Of a stretch of 64,000 bases of DNA, positions 33,360 through 41,805 are shown piece after piece. The stretch spans positions 1 to 64,000 of the forward strand of contig NZ_CAMLHM010000016.1 in assembly GCF_946479885.1 (NCBI RefSeq), in the 5' to 3' direction. A program made the translations under genes and the position numbers. The number at the start of each line of letters is the position of its first letter. Positions within the stretch are counted from its first letter, which is position 1. The notes under the pieces were generated by a model. The model saw nothing but the letters and a program-made list of their open reading frames with translations. It did no database searches and had not been told where the DNA came from. This DNA is from an uncultured Devosia sp. (lineage in GTDB: Bacteria; Pseudomonadota; Alphaproteobacteria; Rhizobiales; Devosiaceae).

Positions 33360-33713
33360 TCAGAACAGTTCGGCGTCGCCGTGGCTCTGGTGGGCGGCGA
33401 TGCCGCTGAGGGCGGGGACCCGCAATTCATCGAGCGTCAGGCTCGACCAGATTTCGTCATAGACGCTGTCGGGAGCATTGGACGGCAGGAGGGCGAACTG
33501 GCGAACGGCCAGCGCCATATTGTGGCAACGCTGTTCGATACGATCCTGCCCCTGAAGGGCCGTGACGATCATCTGGACGGCTTCGCGGATCGAAGCGTCC
33601 TTGGTCAGGTTCTTGTCGGCCAACAATTCCAGCGCTTCCGTGATGCCTTCTAGCATCGACGCCGTCTGGCGCGCCGTCTCATCGAGTTCTCTCGCGAGTT
33701 TCTGAAGTGACAT
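33360..33713 (-). CDS. cheT: CheT-like chemotaxis protein with DxxxQ motif
   Basis: 117 residues, predicted almost all helical (MSLQKLARELDETARQTASM...). The helix QDRIEQRCHNMALAVRQF carries DRIEQ (residues 70-74), a DxxxQ motif as in CheZ phosphatases. In S. meliloti CheT, also about 12-13 kDa and encoded next to cheD, has this motif and dephosphorylates CheY1. Here the gene abuts cheD but in opposite orientation. Assignment rests on size, motif and position. The start at M11 of the longer frame suits size; GAGG-like signal is not clear. Confidence 0.6.
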   Translation of the reverse strand: MSLQKLARELDETARQTASMLEGITEALELLADKNLTKDASIREAVQMIVTALQGQDRIEQRCHNMALAVRQFALLPSNAPDSVYDEIWSSLTLDELRVPALSGIAAHQSHGDAELF

Positions 33714-33878
33714 AAAGATAGATCCTAGCCCCGTTAAGGCCACCCTATTCCAATATTTCTAAAGCTCTTCTTGCCGATAGAGGGGCTGCTACATCACTGT
33801 GTCGGCGTGGTTAGCGATTGGCTAACGAGTTTGCCGTTAGGATCGGATCAATGGCACGTTAGGGTTGCAAGACGACAA

Positions 33879-34469
33879 ATGGCACTGCCGAATTCTCTAC
33901 CACCCGAGTTCGACCGTGGGGTGGTTACCACTGTGCACCAGGGCGACTGCCATGTGTCCGATGCCAGTGACCTGACTTATTCAACCGTCCTGGGCTCCTG
34001 CATCTCGGCCTGTGTCCGCGACCGGGTCGCCAATGTGGGCGGCATGAACCACTTCCTGCTCGCCGAACAATCGGGCTCGGCCAAGGATCGCTACGGTGCC
34101 TCGGCCCGCTACGGCGCCTTTGCGATGGAACAGCTCATCAACAAGGTGTTGACCAAGGGCACCGGCAAGAAGTCCAACCTTGAAATCAAGGTGTTCGGCG
34201 GCGGCAAGATCAACTCATCGCTCGACGATGTGGGCAAAAAGAATATCGAATTCATCCGCCAGTTCCTGGCCGATGAAGGCTATGTGGCCATGAGCGAGGA
34301 CCTGGGTGGCAACTATGCCCGCCGCGTGCTGTTCAAGCCGCATTCGGGCCGCGCCTTCGTCAAGCGTCTCGACAGCGATGCGGGGGACAATGTGGCACGC
34401 GAAGAAATCGCGATCGCCAAGCGCCGTGTCGTGGTGCCAGCGCCGGTGGACGATATCGAACTCTTCTAG
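33879..34469 (+). CDS. cheD: Chemoreceptor glutamine deamidase CheD
   Basis: Deamidates or demethylates receptor Gln/Glu sites. 196 residues with the papain-like catalytic Cys in STVLGSCISACVRD, His in NVGGMNHFLL, and KVFGGGKIN. The ATG at 33879 gives the usual family start; the frame upstream of it is not conserved. First gene of the second chemotaxis stretch (cheD, receptor, cheR, cheB, cheY2). Confidence 0.94.
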   Translation: MALPNSLPPEFDRGVVTTVHQGDCHVSDASDLTYSTVLGSCISACVRDRVANVGGMNHFLLAEQSGSAKDRYGASARYGAFAMEQLINKVLTKGTGKKSNLEIKVFGGGKINSSLDDVGKKNIEFIRQFLADEGYVAMSEDLGGNYARRVLFKPHSGRAFVKRLDSDAGDNVAREEIAIAKRRVVVPAPVDDIELF

Positions 34470-34490
34470 TTTTGCTTCGAGACCTGGGTG

Positions 34491-34512
34491 ATGCCGGCCC
34501 GCAAGCCGGCAT
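34491..34512. terminator. Hairpin after cheD
   Basis: ATGCCGGC-CCGCAA-GCCGGCAT, a perfect 8-bp stem 22 bases after the cheD stop. No T run follows, so it may stabilise or pause rather than terminate. Confidence 0.4.
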
Positions 34513-34674
34513 ATGCCTGCGCTCCGATGCTCCCCTTCGGTGCCCCCGCCTTTCGGCGCGGCCTGGCGCAAATGTCTTCGCAAAACCGGCGCGTCTCAAA
34601 TCGAGACACTTGTTCAGCTTGTGACAATCAGACTTACCGAAGTCTTACGCCATCTCAAGGCCTTATAGAGTTGA

Positions 34675-34682
34675 TTAACCAT
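34675..34682 (+). promoter_or_regulatory. CtrA half-site-like motif (TTAACCAT)
   Basis: Matches the alphaproteobacterial CtrA half-site TTAACCAT, 60 bases upstream of the receptor gene at 34743. CtrA controls motility genes in many relatives. A single 8-mer is weak evidence. Confidence 0.35.
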
Positions 34683-34742
34683 TGCCGCCTAGTATCCGGC
34701 CATGTGGGAATCGCCTCTGCTGATTTGTGAACCGGACGCGCC

Positions 34743-36263
34743 ATGGCCAATCTGCGGCTTGCGCTGATCATCGCAGCATTGTGGCTGGGAGCGATGGCGT
34801 TGACCGGCGTTATCGCAGCCACCCTGGGCAGCGGTGCAGCCGGGCAGGGCACGATTGCGGGCCTGGTGCTGGCAACTCTTGCCGCGACTTTGTTCGTGGC
34901 GACGCGGCTCGACCAGCGCGACAGCGCGATGCTGGCATCGGTGGCGCTGGCGGCCGGGCTGAGCGACAGACCCGGCGAGGCGCTGAGCATTGCCGGCATT
35001 GTCGGGCGCCTGGGCAAGCGACTTGAAAAGGCTCATCATTTCAAGAGCGCCATCACCGCGATGCATCAGCCCGTGGTGGTGGTGGATGATAATGGCCTGA
35101 TCCTGGCGGCCAGCGCCGGCGCGTCCGGCCTGGTCAGGGGTCCCATCGAGGGGGCGACGCTCGACCTGCTGTTCGGGGCGGGCTATCTGGCTGCGGGTGG
35201 CGGAGCGCCCGAGGAAACCATGGTGGCGCTGGGCAATGGACGCTTCACGGTCAGGCGCCGGCCGATCGCCACCGGACGCTACCTGCTCGAATTGGTACCA
35301 GCCGGCAGTTATATCGAAGACGATGATCTCGATGCCTTCGCCGCGGCGCTGGCGAGCGGACAAACCGGCTTCCGCTTCGAGGCAGGCGCAGCCGCGCCCC
35401 ATACGGCACTTGCGGCCCTCAATAGCGGATTGGCGCGTCTCGATACCGGATTGCGGCAACTGGAGGGGCTGGCAACCGGCGGCGGCGAAATGCCCGACGC
35501 GCTGGATGGGCCGCTGGGCTCGCTAGCAACGCGACTGCACGATTTTTCTGGCGCCATGCTCGAACAGCTGGCCGAGGAACGCGATGCGCGAACCAAGCTC
35601 GAAGAGCGGCTGGCCGCGGTGGGGCGCCTGCTTGATGGTTTCGAGCGGAAGGCGGCTCACTATGGCGCACTGGCCGCCGCGGGCCACGACGATGCCGGGG
35701 TGACGGGCAGGGCGCTGACCGAGGGCGGCGCGCGGCTGCGCCAGGCGCGCGTCGCTGGTCGCGAGGCGCAGGAGCTTGTGGGTCAGGCAGAGCTGGCCGT
35801 ACGGCGCACTCATGCCCTGGTGGGCGAGATCGATCAGATGACATCGGATATCGACAAGATGGTGCAGGCCATTGAGGACGTGTCATTCCGCACCAATCTG
35901 CTGGCTCTCAACGCGGCGGTGGAAGCGGCCAGGGCCGGCGAGAAGGGGGCAGGCTTTGCCGTGGTGGCAGATGAAGTGCGCCAGCTGGCGCAGCTGACCA
36001 ACCGCTCGGCTCGCGATATCCGGGGTGTGGTCAAGCGCGGACGGGCGCAGTCAGAGACGGGTGTGAACGAGGCCCAGGCGCTGCAAAAAATGATCGCCGG
36101 GCTCGATTTGCATTTACGCAATCTAAGCAATGAAACCGATATGGTCGCTGCGACACTGGACGAAGGTGATGCGGCGCTCAGGCGCCTCACCGGGCGGATG
36201 GCGTCGTTCGGCGCGGCCGAGGACACCAGTGCGGTGCCTCCGGCGCGACGGGCGCGCGCCTGA
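34743..36263 (+). CDS. PAS-type methyl-accepting chemotaxis protein without large periplasmic domain
   Basis: 506 residues. Two closely spaced hydrophobic segments (about 4-27 and 36-55) leave almost no periplasmic loop. A PAS-like region (about 95-190; [16 protein letters not shown]) and a coiled-coil part follow, then an MCP signalling tip ([20 protein letters not shown], then [19 protein letters not shown]). No HAMP is recognised and the C-terminus (RRARA) lacks the DWxxF tether. It probably senses a cytosolic or membrane cue such as redox or energy state. Encoded between cheD and cheR. Confidence 0.85.
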   Translation: MANLRLALIIAALWLGAMALTGVIAATLGSGAAGQGTIAGLVLATLAATLFVATRLDQRDSAMLASVALAAGLSDRPGEALSIAGIVGRLGKRLEKAHHFKSAITAMHQPVVVVDDNGLILAASAGASGLVRGPIEGATLDLLFGAGYLAAGGGAPEETMVALGNGRFTVRRRPIATGRYLLELVPAGSYIEDDDLDAFAAALASGQTGFRFEAGAAAPHTALAALNSGLARLDTGLRQLEGLATGGGEMPDALDGPLGSLATRLHDFSGAMLEQLAEERDARTKLEERLAAVGRLLDGFERKAAHYGALAAAGHDDAGVTGRALTEGGARLRQARVAGREAQELVGQAELAVRRTHALVGEIDQMTSDIDKMVQAIEDVSFRTNLLALNAAVEAARAGEKGAGFAVVADEVRQLAQLTNRSARDIRGVVKRGRAQSETGVNEAQALQKMIAGLDLHLRNLSNETDMVAATLDEGDAALRRLTGRMASFGAAEDTSAVPPARRARA

Positions 36264-36303
36264 AGCCGGACCTGCGAGCCGGTTGGCAATTGGGGTATGC
36301 CGC

Positions 36304-37152
36304 ATGGAACAGGGAGAAATCTCCCTCAGCGACCGTGAGTTTTCACGGATCAAGAGCCGGGTCTATCAGGTCGCCGGTATCTCGCTGAGCGATGCCAAGC
36401 GAACGCTGGTGATCTCGCGGCTGAGCAAGATCGTGCGGGCCCTGGGCCTGCCGGGCTTTGATGCCTATGTGGATTATCTGGAGCGTGGCGGCTCGGCCCA
36501 GGACGGGCAGGATTTCGTCAACGCGCTGACCACCAACCTCACGCGGTTTTATCGCGAGGACCACCATTTTGAGCATCTGCGCTCCTATGTGGGTGCGCTG
36601 GTGGCCGAAAAGCCGCGCGGCGCGCGATTGCGACTGTGGTCGGCGGGCTGCTCGACCGGGCAGGAGCCCTATACGCTGGGCATGGACCTGCTGGCGGCCT
36701 ATCCCGAACTCAAGCGCTGGGACTTCAAGATCCTGGCTACCGACATCGACACCGCCGTCATCGCCAAGGCGGCGCGGGGCATTTACCCGGAAAACGAGCT
36801 CAACGGGCTGAGCGCCGAGCGCGCTCGTCATTTTGAAAAGACCGGTGACGGCCATGTCCGCATTCCCCAGGCCGTGCGCGAACTGGTGTCGTTCAAGCCG
36901 CTGAACCTGATCGGGCCGAACTGGCCGATGAAGGGGCCGTTCGACGCCATCTTCTGCCGCAACGTGGCGATCTATTTCGACAAGCCGACCCAGGGCGAAG
37001 TGTTCAGCCGGCTGGGCAAGCTGCTGGCGCCGGAAGCCTTCCTCTATATCGGGCATTCCGAGAATCTCGGCTCGGGCGGCGAAGGATTCCGCCTGGTCGG
37101 CAAGACCATCTACCAATCCAAACTGAAACTAAGCAAACGAGAAGCAGCATGA
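36304..37152 (+). CDS. cheR: Chemoreceptor methyltransferase CheR
   Basis: SAM-dependent methylation of receptor glutamates. 282 residues: an N-terminal helical domain (LSDREFSRIKSRVYQVAGI), then the SAM fold with LWSAGCSTGQEPYTLGM and IFCRNVAIYFDKPTQ. The ATG at 36304 fits the family; the longer open frame upstream overlaps the receptor gene. Overlaps cheB by four bases. Likely docks on the DWxxF tails of the receptors at 38991-50342. Confidence 0.95.
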   Translation: MEQGEISLSDREFSRIKSRVYQVAGISLSDAKRTLVISRLSKIVRALGLPGFDAYVDYLERGGSAQDGQDFVNALTTNLTRFYREDHHFEHLRSYVGALVAEKPRGARLRLWSAGCSTGQEPYTLGMDLLAAYPELKRWDFKILATDIDTAVIAKAARGIYPENELNGLSAERARHFEKTGDGHVRIPQAVRELVSFKPLNLIGPNWPMKGPFDAIFCRNVAIYFDKPTQGEVFSRLGKLLAPEAFLYIGHSENLGSGGEGFRLVGKTIYQSKLKLSKREAA

Positions 37153-38198
37153 GCATCAAGGTCCTGGTCGTCGACGATTCGGCGCTGATCCGCGAAGTGC
37201 TGACCCGCATGCTGACGCGCGACGGCGACATCAACGTGGTGGGCACGGCGGTCGACCCGATGGATGCCCGCGAGAAGATCAAGCAGTTCAACCCCGATGT
37301 GGTGACGCTCGATATCGAAATGCCGGGCATGAACGGGCTGCAGTTTCTCGATAAGCTGATGCGCCTGCGGCCGACCCCGGTGGTGATGGTCTCGACGCTG
37401 ACCAAGAAGGGCGCCAGCGAAACGCTCCTGGCGCTCGAACTGGGCGCGGTGGATTTCGTGGCCAAGCCGAGCGCGGAGGCCGAGGGTGGCATCGAGGCAT
37501 TCGGCGCCAACCTGCGCGACAAGATCCGCGCCGCGGCCAAGTCCGATGTGCGCGGGCGTTCCGCCGGTCGGGCCGAGGCTCCCAAGATCGCGGTCAAGAC
37601 GGCGGCGGCGCCATTGGGTGCACTCATTGCCATCGGCGCTTCGACGGGCGGTGTCGAGGCGATCCGTGCGGTGCTCGCCAATATGCCGGTCGACTGTCCG
37701 CCCATCGTCATCGCCCAGCACATGCCGGCGGGCTTCACCAGCCGGTTTGCGGCGCGGCTCGACGAAGTCTGCGAGCTCAAGGTGGTGGAAGCGGAAGACC
37801 GCATGCCGCTGCTGGCTGGCCATGCCTATGTGGCACGCGGCGATTATCACCTGCGCGTCGAGCGCTCGTCGGGGCAGCTCAAGACCCGCCTAAGCCAGGA
37901 CGAACTGGAAAGCGGCCATCGGCCCAGCGTCGACGTGCTGTTTGAATCAGTCGCCAAGACCGTCGGTGCCATGGCCGTCGGCGCGATCCTCACCGGCATG
38001 GGCCGGGACGGTGCGCGCGGTCTCAAGATGATGCGTGATGCCGGCGCCTATACGGTCGGCCAAAGCCAGGCCTCTGCGCTGGTCTATGGCATGCCGCGGG
38101 TGGCCTTCGAGGAGGGGGCTGTGGTGGAACAGGCGCCGGTCGAAGCCATCGCGGCCCGGCTCGCCAATGCACTGGTGCGGCTCAAGTCGGCGGCCTGA
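37149..38198 (+). CDS. cheB: Chemotaxis methylesterase/deamidase CheB
   Basis: 349 residues. Receiver domain with Asp9-Asp10 and phospho-Asp55 (TLDIEMPGMNG), linker, then the CheB_methylest domain with catalytic Ser (IGASTGGVEA), His (IAQHMPAGFTSRFA) and Asp (LTGMGRDGARG). Activated by CheA phosphorylation, it removes methyl groups from receptors. ATG overlaps the cheR stop (ATGA). Confidence 0.96.
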   Translation: MSIKVLVVDDSALIREVLTRMLTRDGDINVVGTAVDPMDAREKIKQFNPDVVTLDIEMPGMNGLQFLDKLMRLRPTPVVMVSTLTKKGASETLLALELGAVDFVAKPSAEAEGGIEAFGANLRDKIRAAAKSDVRGRSAGRAEAPKIAVKTAAAPLGALIAIGASTGGVEAIRAVLANMPVDCPPIVIAQHMPAGFTSRFAARLDEVCELKVVEAEDRMPLLAGHAYVARGDYHLRVERSSGQLKTRLSQDELESGHRPSVDVLFESVAKTVGAMAVGAILTGMGRDGARGLKMMRDAGAYTVGQSQASALVYGMPRVAFEEGAVVEQAPVEAIAARLANALVRLKSAA

Positions 38199-38317
38199 GG
38201 CCGGTCGCACACAATGCCAAGTCCGAGGTTGAGAGATTTGTAACGCTTCTTGCCTAGTGTTTTCGGCAGAAGAATTGGGGTTTGCGGGCCCCACGCGCCA
38301 GAAGGTGAAATACGACC

Positions 38318-38707
38318 ATGCCTAAAGCCAGCGCAGTCAGCGTCCTCATCGTCGACGACCAGCAGTCCATGCGCGGTATCTGCAAGTACATCCTCACCCA
38401 GCTCGGCTTCAAGGATATCATTGAGGCCAAGAGCGGTCGCGATGCATTGGGCAAGCTCGAAAAGTCCAATGTCGACCTGATCATTTCCGACTGGAACATG
38501 GAAGATATCGACGGGCTGACCCTGCTCAAGGTCATCCGCAAGCACCCGCGCACCCAGGCCATGCCATTCATCATGGCGACCGGCCGCTCGGACAAGGAGC
38601 AGGTCAAGGAAGCCATTTCCTTTGGCGTCAACAACTACATCATCAAGCCGTTCGACGCCTCGACCATGAAGAAGCGCATCGAGGCGGTGATCGGTGCTCT
38701 GAGCTAG
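38318..38707 (+). CDS. cheY2: Chemotaxis response regulator CheY2 (probable motor regulator)
   Basis: 129-residue receiver domain: Asp13-Asp14 (IVDDQQSMR), phospho-Asp58 (IISDWNMEDIDG), Thr88 (MATGRSD), Lys110 (YIIKPFD). The DWNM motif and the place after cheB match rhizobial CheY2, which binds the flagellar motor. GAAGGTG lies upstream, after a 119-bp gap that may hold its own promoter. A strong terminator follows. Confidence 0.93.
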   Translation: MPKASAVSVLIVDDQQSMRGICKYILTQLGFKDIIEAKSGRDALGKLEKSNVDLIISDWNMEDIDGLTLLKVIRKHPRTQAMPFIMATGRSDKEQVKEAISFGVNNYIIKPFDASTMKKRIEAVIGALS

Positions 38708-38729
38708 GGCTGTCACTCAGTCGTCGCAA

Positions 38730-38755
38730 CGGGCCACCTTCGGGTGGCCTTTTTC
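38730..38755 (+). terminator. Rho-independent terminator after cheY2
   Basis: GGCCACC-TTCG-GGTGGCC then TTTTT. UUCG tetraloop, 7-bp stem. Confidence 0.93.
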
Positions 38756-38990
38756 GTTTCCTGGGAGCGATTTGGGCGGGCAAATGCCAAAACAGTCCAA
38801 CAAAAGCTAAAACACTGGCTACGCCGGATTTATCCGTAACAAGTGATTAAGTCGTCATGTGTATCGTTTGCATAGATTGGCGCCTGCCAATGACGAGGGG
38901 GACGACTGCCAAGCATTCCGCGCCGTGCAAGGCGCAGGGTTCATCGCCTGAGCGATGGTGCGGCGGTCAGCGAGAAAGCTGGAGCATTCA

Positions 38991-41534
38991 ATGGGATTCC
39001 TGCCGCAACTGAAGATCGCGCAGAAGCTGCCGCTGGCGCTGGTCGGGTCGGCCTTGCTGGTGAGCGCGGGCGTGGGCATTGCGAGCTATCTGATCGGGTC
39101 GGCGACGGTCGACCAATTGTCGCGTCGGCAGATCGAAACCATCGCCACCCAGACATCGGCGGAGCTGGGTTCCTATCTCGAGGGTATCGCCAAGGATCTG
39201 ACGATCACCGCCTCGACGGAATCGACGCAGACCGTGCTGCGCGACCTCAACATCAACTGGGGCCAGTTCCTGACCGGTTCGCTGGCGACCGACCCGGTGG
39301 CGGCGCTGCAGACGGCCTATATCACCAACAATCCAGATCCGGCCAATCGCGAACTGCTCGACGTATCGACCGCCGAGAAGCGCACCAATTACGATTTTAC
39401 CCATTCCAAGATCCATCCCGCTTTCCGCCGGCAGCTGCAGGCGCGCGGCTATGCCGACCTGGTCGTGCTGAGCCCGACCGGCGACCTGGTCTATTCGGTC
39501 AAGAAGCGCGACGACCTGGCGACCAATTTCGCCGCAGGTGGCCCGGGCGCCGAGACCGGCCTGGGCAAGGCGTTCCAGGCAGCTGCGGCGATGACCGAAG
39601 GCGGGCAGGTGGCGTTCCAGGATTTTGCGGCCTATGGCCCGGCCGGCGGCCTGCCGGAAGGATTCATGGCCACGCCGGTCTTCGACAACCGGCAGAAGCT
39701 GGTGGGCGTTCTGGCCGCGGCCATCTCGACCGCCCCGGTCAATGCCATCATGAGCAGCAGCGAAGGCCTGGGCGAGACCGGCGAGAGCTTCTTTGTCGGT
39801 CCCGATTTCCTGATGCGCTCGGATTCGCGTTTCTCGGAAGCTGACGATGCGCTGGTCACCACTTTCCAGAACCCCGTCGTCGAGGCTGCACTTGCCGGTA
39901 ACGAGGCAGTCGGCATGTCGTCGGACTATCGCGGCATGGATATGATCCTGACCGCGCAGCCGCTGACCTTTGGCGATGCCCATTGGGCCGTGGTGACCGC
40001 CGTGGGCGAGGCGGAGGCCTATGCCCCGATCACCGACATGCGCAACATGATGCTGGCCATCGGCGGCGGCCTGCTCGCCATCGCTGCAATTGCCGGCTAC
40101 TTCTTTGCCCGCTCGGTCAGCCGCCCGATCAGCCGCCTGACCACGACGATGGAAGCGCTGGCCGACGGCGATCTTGATGTCGAGGTGCGCGGCGCCGATG
40201 GCAGGGACGAACTGGGCGCCATGGCCCGCGCCGTGGAAGTGTTCCGCGAGAACGGGCTCAAGATGGCGCAGATGACCGAGGCCGAGGCGGCGCAGATCAT
40301 CCGCAGCCAGGCCGAACGTGCCGCCATGATGCAGGATCTGCAACGTGCCTTCGGCGCCGTGGTGGATGCCGCCATTGCCGGCGACTTCACCAAGCGGGTC
40401 GATGCGGAATTCCCCGATGACGAGCTCAATACGCTGGGCCGCTCCGTCAACAACCTGGTGGCGACGGTGGATCGCGGCCTGAGCGAAACGGGCACGGTGC
40501 TGGCTGCGCTGGCCGAAACCGACCTGACCCGCCGCATGGAGGGCGACTACCAGGGGGCGTTCGCTACCCTTAAGGCGGATACCAATGCGGTGGCCGAAAA
40601 GCTGACCGATATCGTCGGCCAGCTCAAGGACACCTCGCGGACCCTCAAGACCGCCACGGGCGAAATCCTGTCGGGCGCCAACGACCTCTCCGAACGCACC
40701 ACCAAGCAGGCAGCGACGATCGAAGAGACTTCGGCAGCCATGGAGCAACTGGCGTCCACGGTGCTGCAGAATGCCGAGCGCGCCAAGGAAGCCAGCTCGG
40801 TCGCCTCAACCGTGACCCGCACGGCCGAAGAGGGCGGGCAGGTCATGCATCAGGCGACCGAGGCCATGGAACGCATCACCGCGTCCTCGGGCAAGATTTC
40901 CAACATCATTGGCCTGATCGACGACATCGCCTTCCAGACCAACCTTCTGGCCCTGAACGCTTCGGTGGAAGCGGCGCGCGCCGGCGATGCCGGCAAGGGC
41001 TTTGCCGTGGTGGCCGTCGAAGTGCGGCGCCTGGCGCAATCGGCGGCCAATGCGTCGAGCGAGGTCAAGGTGCTGATCGAGCAGTCGGCCGGCGAAGTGA
41101 AGGGCGGCTCGCGCCTCGTGCTCGACGCTGCTGCCAAGCTCGAGGCCATGGTTGCCGCGGCTCGGTCGTCCAATGAACTGATGAGCGGCATCGCCAAGGA
41201 AAGCCGGGAACAGGCCGGAGCGATCGACGAGGTCAATTCGGCGGTCCGCACCATGGACGAGATGACCCAGCACAATGCGGCGCTGGTGGAGGAAATCAAC
41301 GCTGCCATCGAGCAGACCGAGTCGCAGGCCACCGAACTTGATCGGATCGTCGACATCTTTGCCATCAACGAAGGCTCGGCCAAGTCGCCGCGCCGCGCTG
41401 CGCCGGTGCAAAATTCGCCGGTCAAAGCCATCGCCGAGGGCGCGCGCGGGCTGCAGGACAAGCTCAAGACCGTCGCCAAATCCTATCTCAGCCATGGCAA
41501 TGCTGCGGTGGACCAGGACTGGAACGAATTCTAG
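38991..41534 (+). CDS. Methyl-accepting chemotaxis protein (MCP 1 of tandem array)
   Basis: 847 residues. TM1 about 15-37, a large periplasmic Cache-like sensor (about 38-345; note AYITNNPDPANRELLD and YADLVVLSPTGDLVYSVKK), TM2 about 348-370, HAMP (SRPISRLTTTMEALADGDLD), a second HAMP-like stretch, then the signalling domain with tip [20 protein letters not shown]. Ends in DWNEF, a CheR/CheB tether. The ATG at 38991 has GGAG six bases upstream. Sensor closely resembles that of the receptor at 50517, so both may detect related ligands. Confidence 0.95.
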   Translation: MGFLPQLKIAQKLPLALVGSALLVSAGVGIASYLIGSATVDQLSRRQIETIATQTSAELGSYLEGIAKDLTITASTESTQTVLRDLNINWGQFLTGSLATDPVAALQTAYITNNPDPANRELLDVSTAEKRTNYDFTHSKIHPAFRRQLQARGYADLVVLSPTGDLVYSVKKRDDLATNFAAGGPGAETGLGKAFQAAAAMTEGGQVAFQDFAAYGPAGGLPEGFMATPVFDNRQKLVGVLAAAISTAPVNAIMSSSEGLGETGESFFVGPDFLMRSDSRFSEADDALVTTFQNPVVEAALAGNEAVGMSSDYRGMDMILTAQPLTFGDAHWAVVTAVGEAEAYAPITDMRNMMLAIGGGLLAIAAIAGYFFARSVSRPISRLTTTMEALADGDLDVEVRGADGRDELGAMARAVEVFRENGLKMAQMTEAEAAQIIRSQAERAAMMQDLQRAFGAVVDAAIAGDFTKRVDAEFPDDELNTLGRSVNNLVATVDRGLSETGTVLAALAETDLTRRMEGDYQGAFATLKADTNAVAEKLTDIVGQLKDTSRTLKTATGEILSGANDLSERTTKQAATIEETSAAMEQLASTVLQNAERAKEASSVASTVTRTAEEGGQVMHQATEAMERITASSGKISNIIGLIDDIAFQTNLLALNASVEAARAGDAGKGFAVVAVEVRRLAQSAANASSEVKVLIEQSAGEVKGGSRLVLDAAAKLEAMVAAARSSNELMSGIAKESREQAGAIDEVNSAVRTMDEMTQHNAALVEEINAAIEQTESQATELDRIVDIFAINEGSAKSPRRAAPVQNSPVKAIAEGARGLQDKLKTVAKSYLSHGNAAVDQDWNEF

Positions 41535-41556
41535 CTCGCTTCTGCTGCAAGGCATG

Positions 41557-41584
41557 AGGGGCGCCCAGGTGGGCGCCCTTTTTG
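41557..41584 (+). terminator. Rho-independent terminator after MCP 1
   Basis: GGGCGCC-CAGGTG-GGCGCCC then TTTTTG. So MCP 1 is probably transcribed separately from MCP 2. Confidence 0.85.
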
Positions 41585-41686
41585 TTTGAGCAGCACGCTC
41601 TTCTCAGAGCGGTGCACCAGCTGTCCCAAGCCGGTTTGGCCCGTAAAATGAAAACGGGACGATCTTCGTTGGTGAATTTGCCCTCG

Positions 41687-41717
41687 ATTTTCACCCAGGA
41701 CGGTCGGTTGTGAAAAT
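41687..41717. promoter_or_regulatory. Inverted repeat upstream of MCP 2
   Basis: ATTTTCAC and GTGAAAAT, perfect 8-bp arms 15 bases apart, in the 271-bp gap between MCP 1 and MCP 2. It could be an operator; nothing else in the gap stands out except an AT-rich stretch at 41741-41762. Confidence 0.35.
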
Positions 41718-41805
41718 GAGTTCACGCTAAGTCATTGTAATGTTTAATTAAATTGACTAACCTAGGCTTCCCGACACGCAATCATGACGTCGTCGGGGGA
41801 CCCGC

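Noticed and set aside
34593..34607. GTCTC-AAATC-GAGAC inverted repeat upstream of the PAS receptor as an operator
   Set aside because: Arms of five bases only and no regulator gene nearby; too likely by chance.
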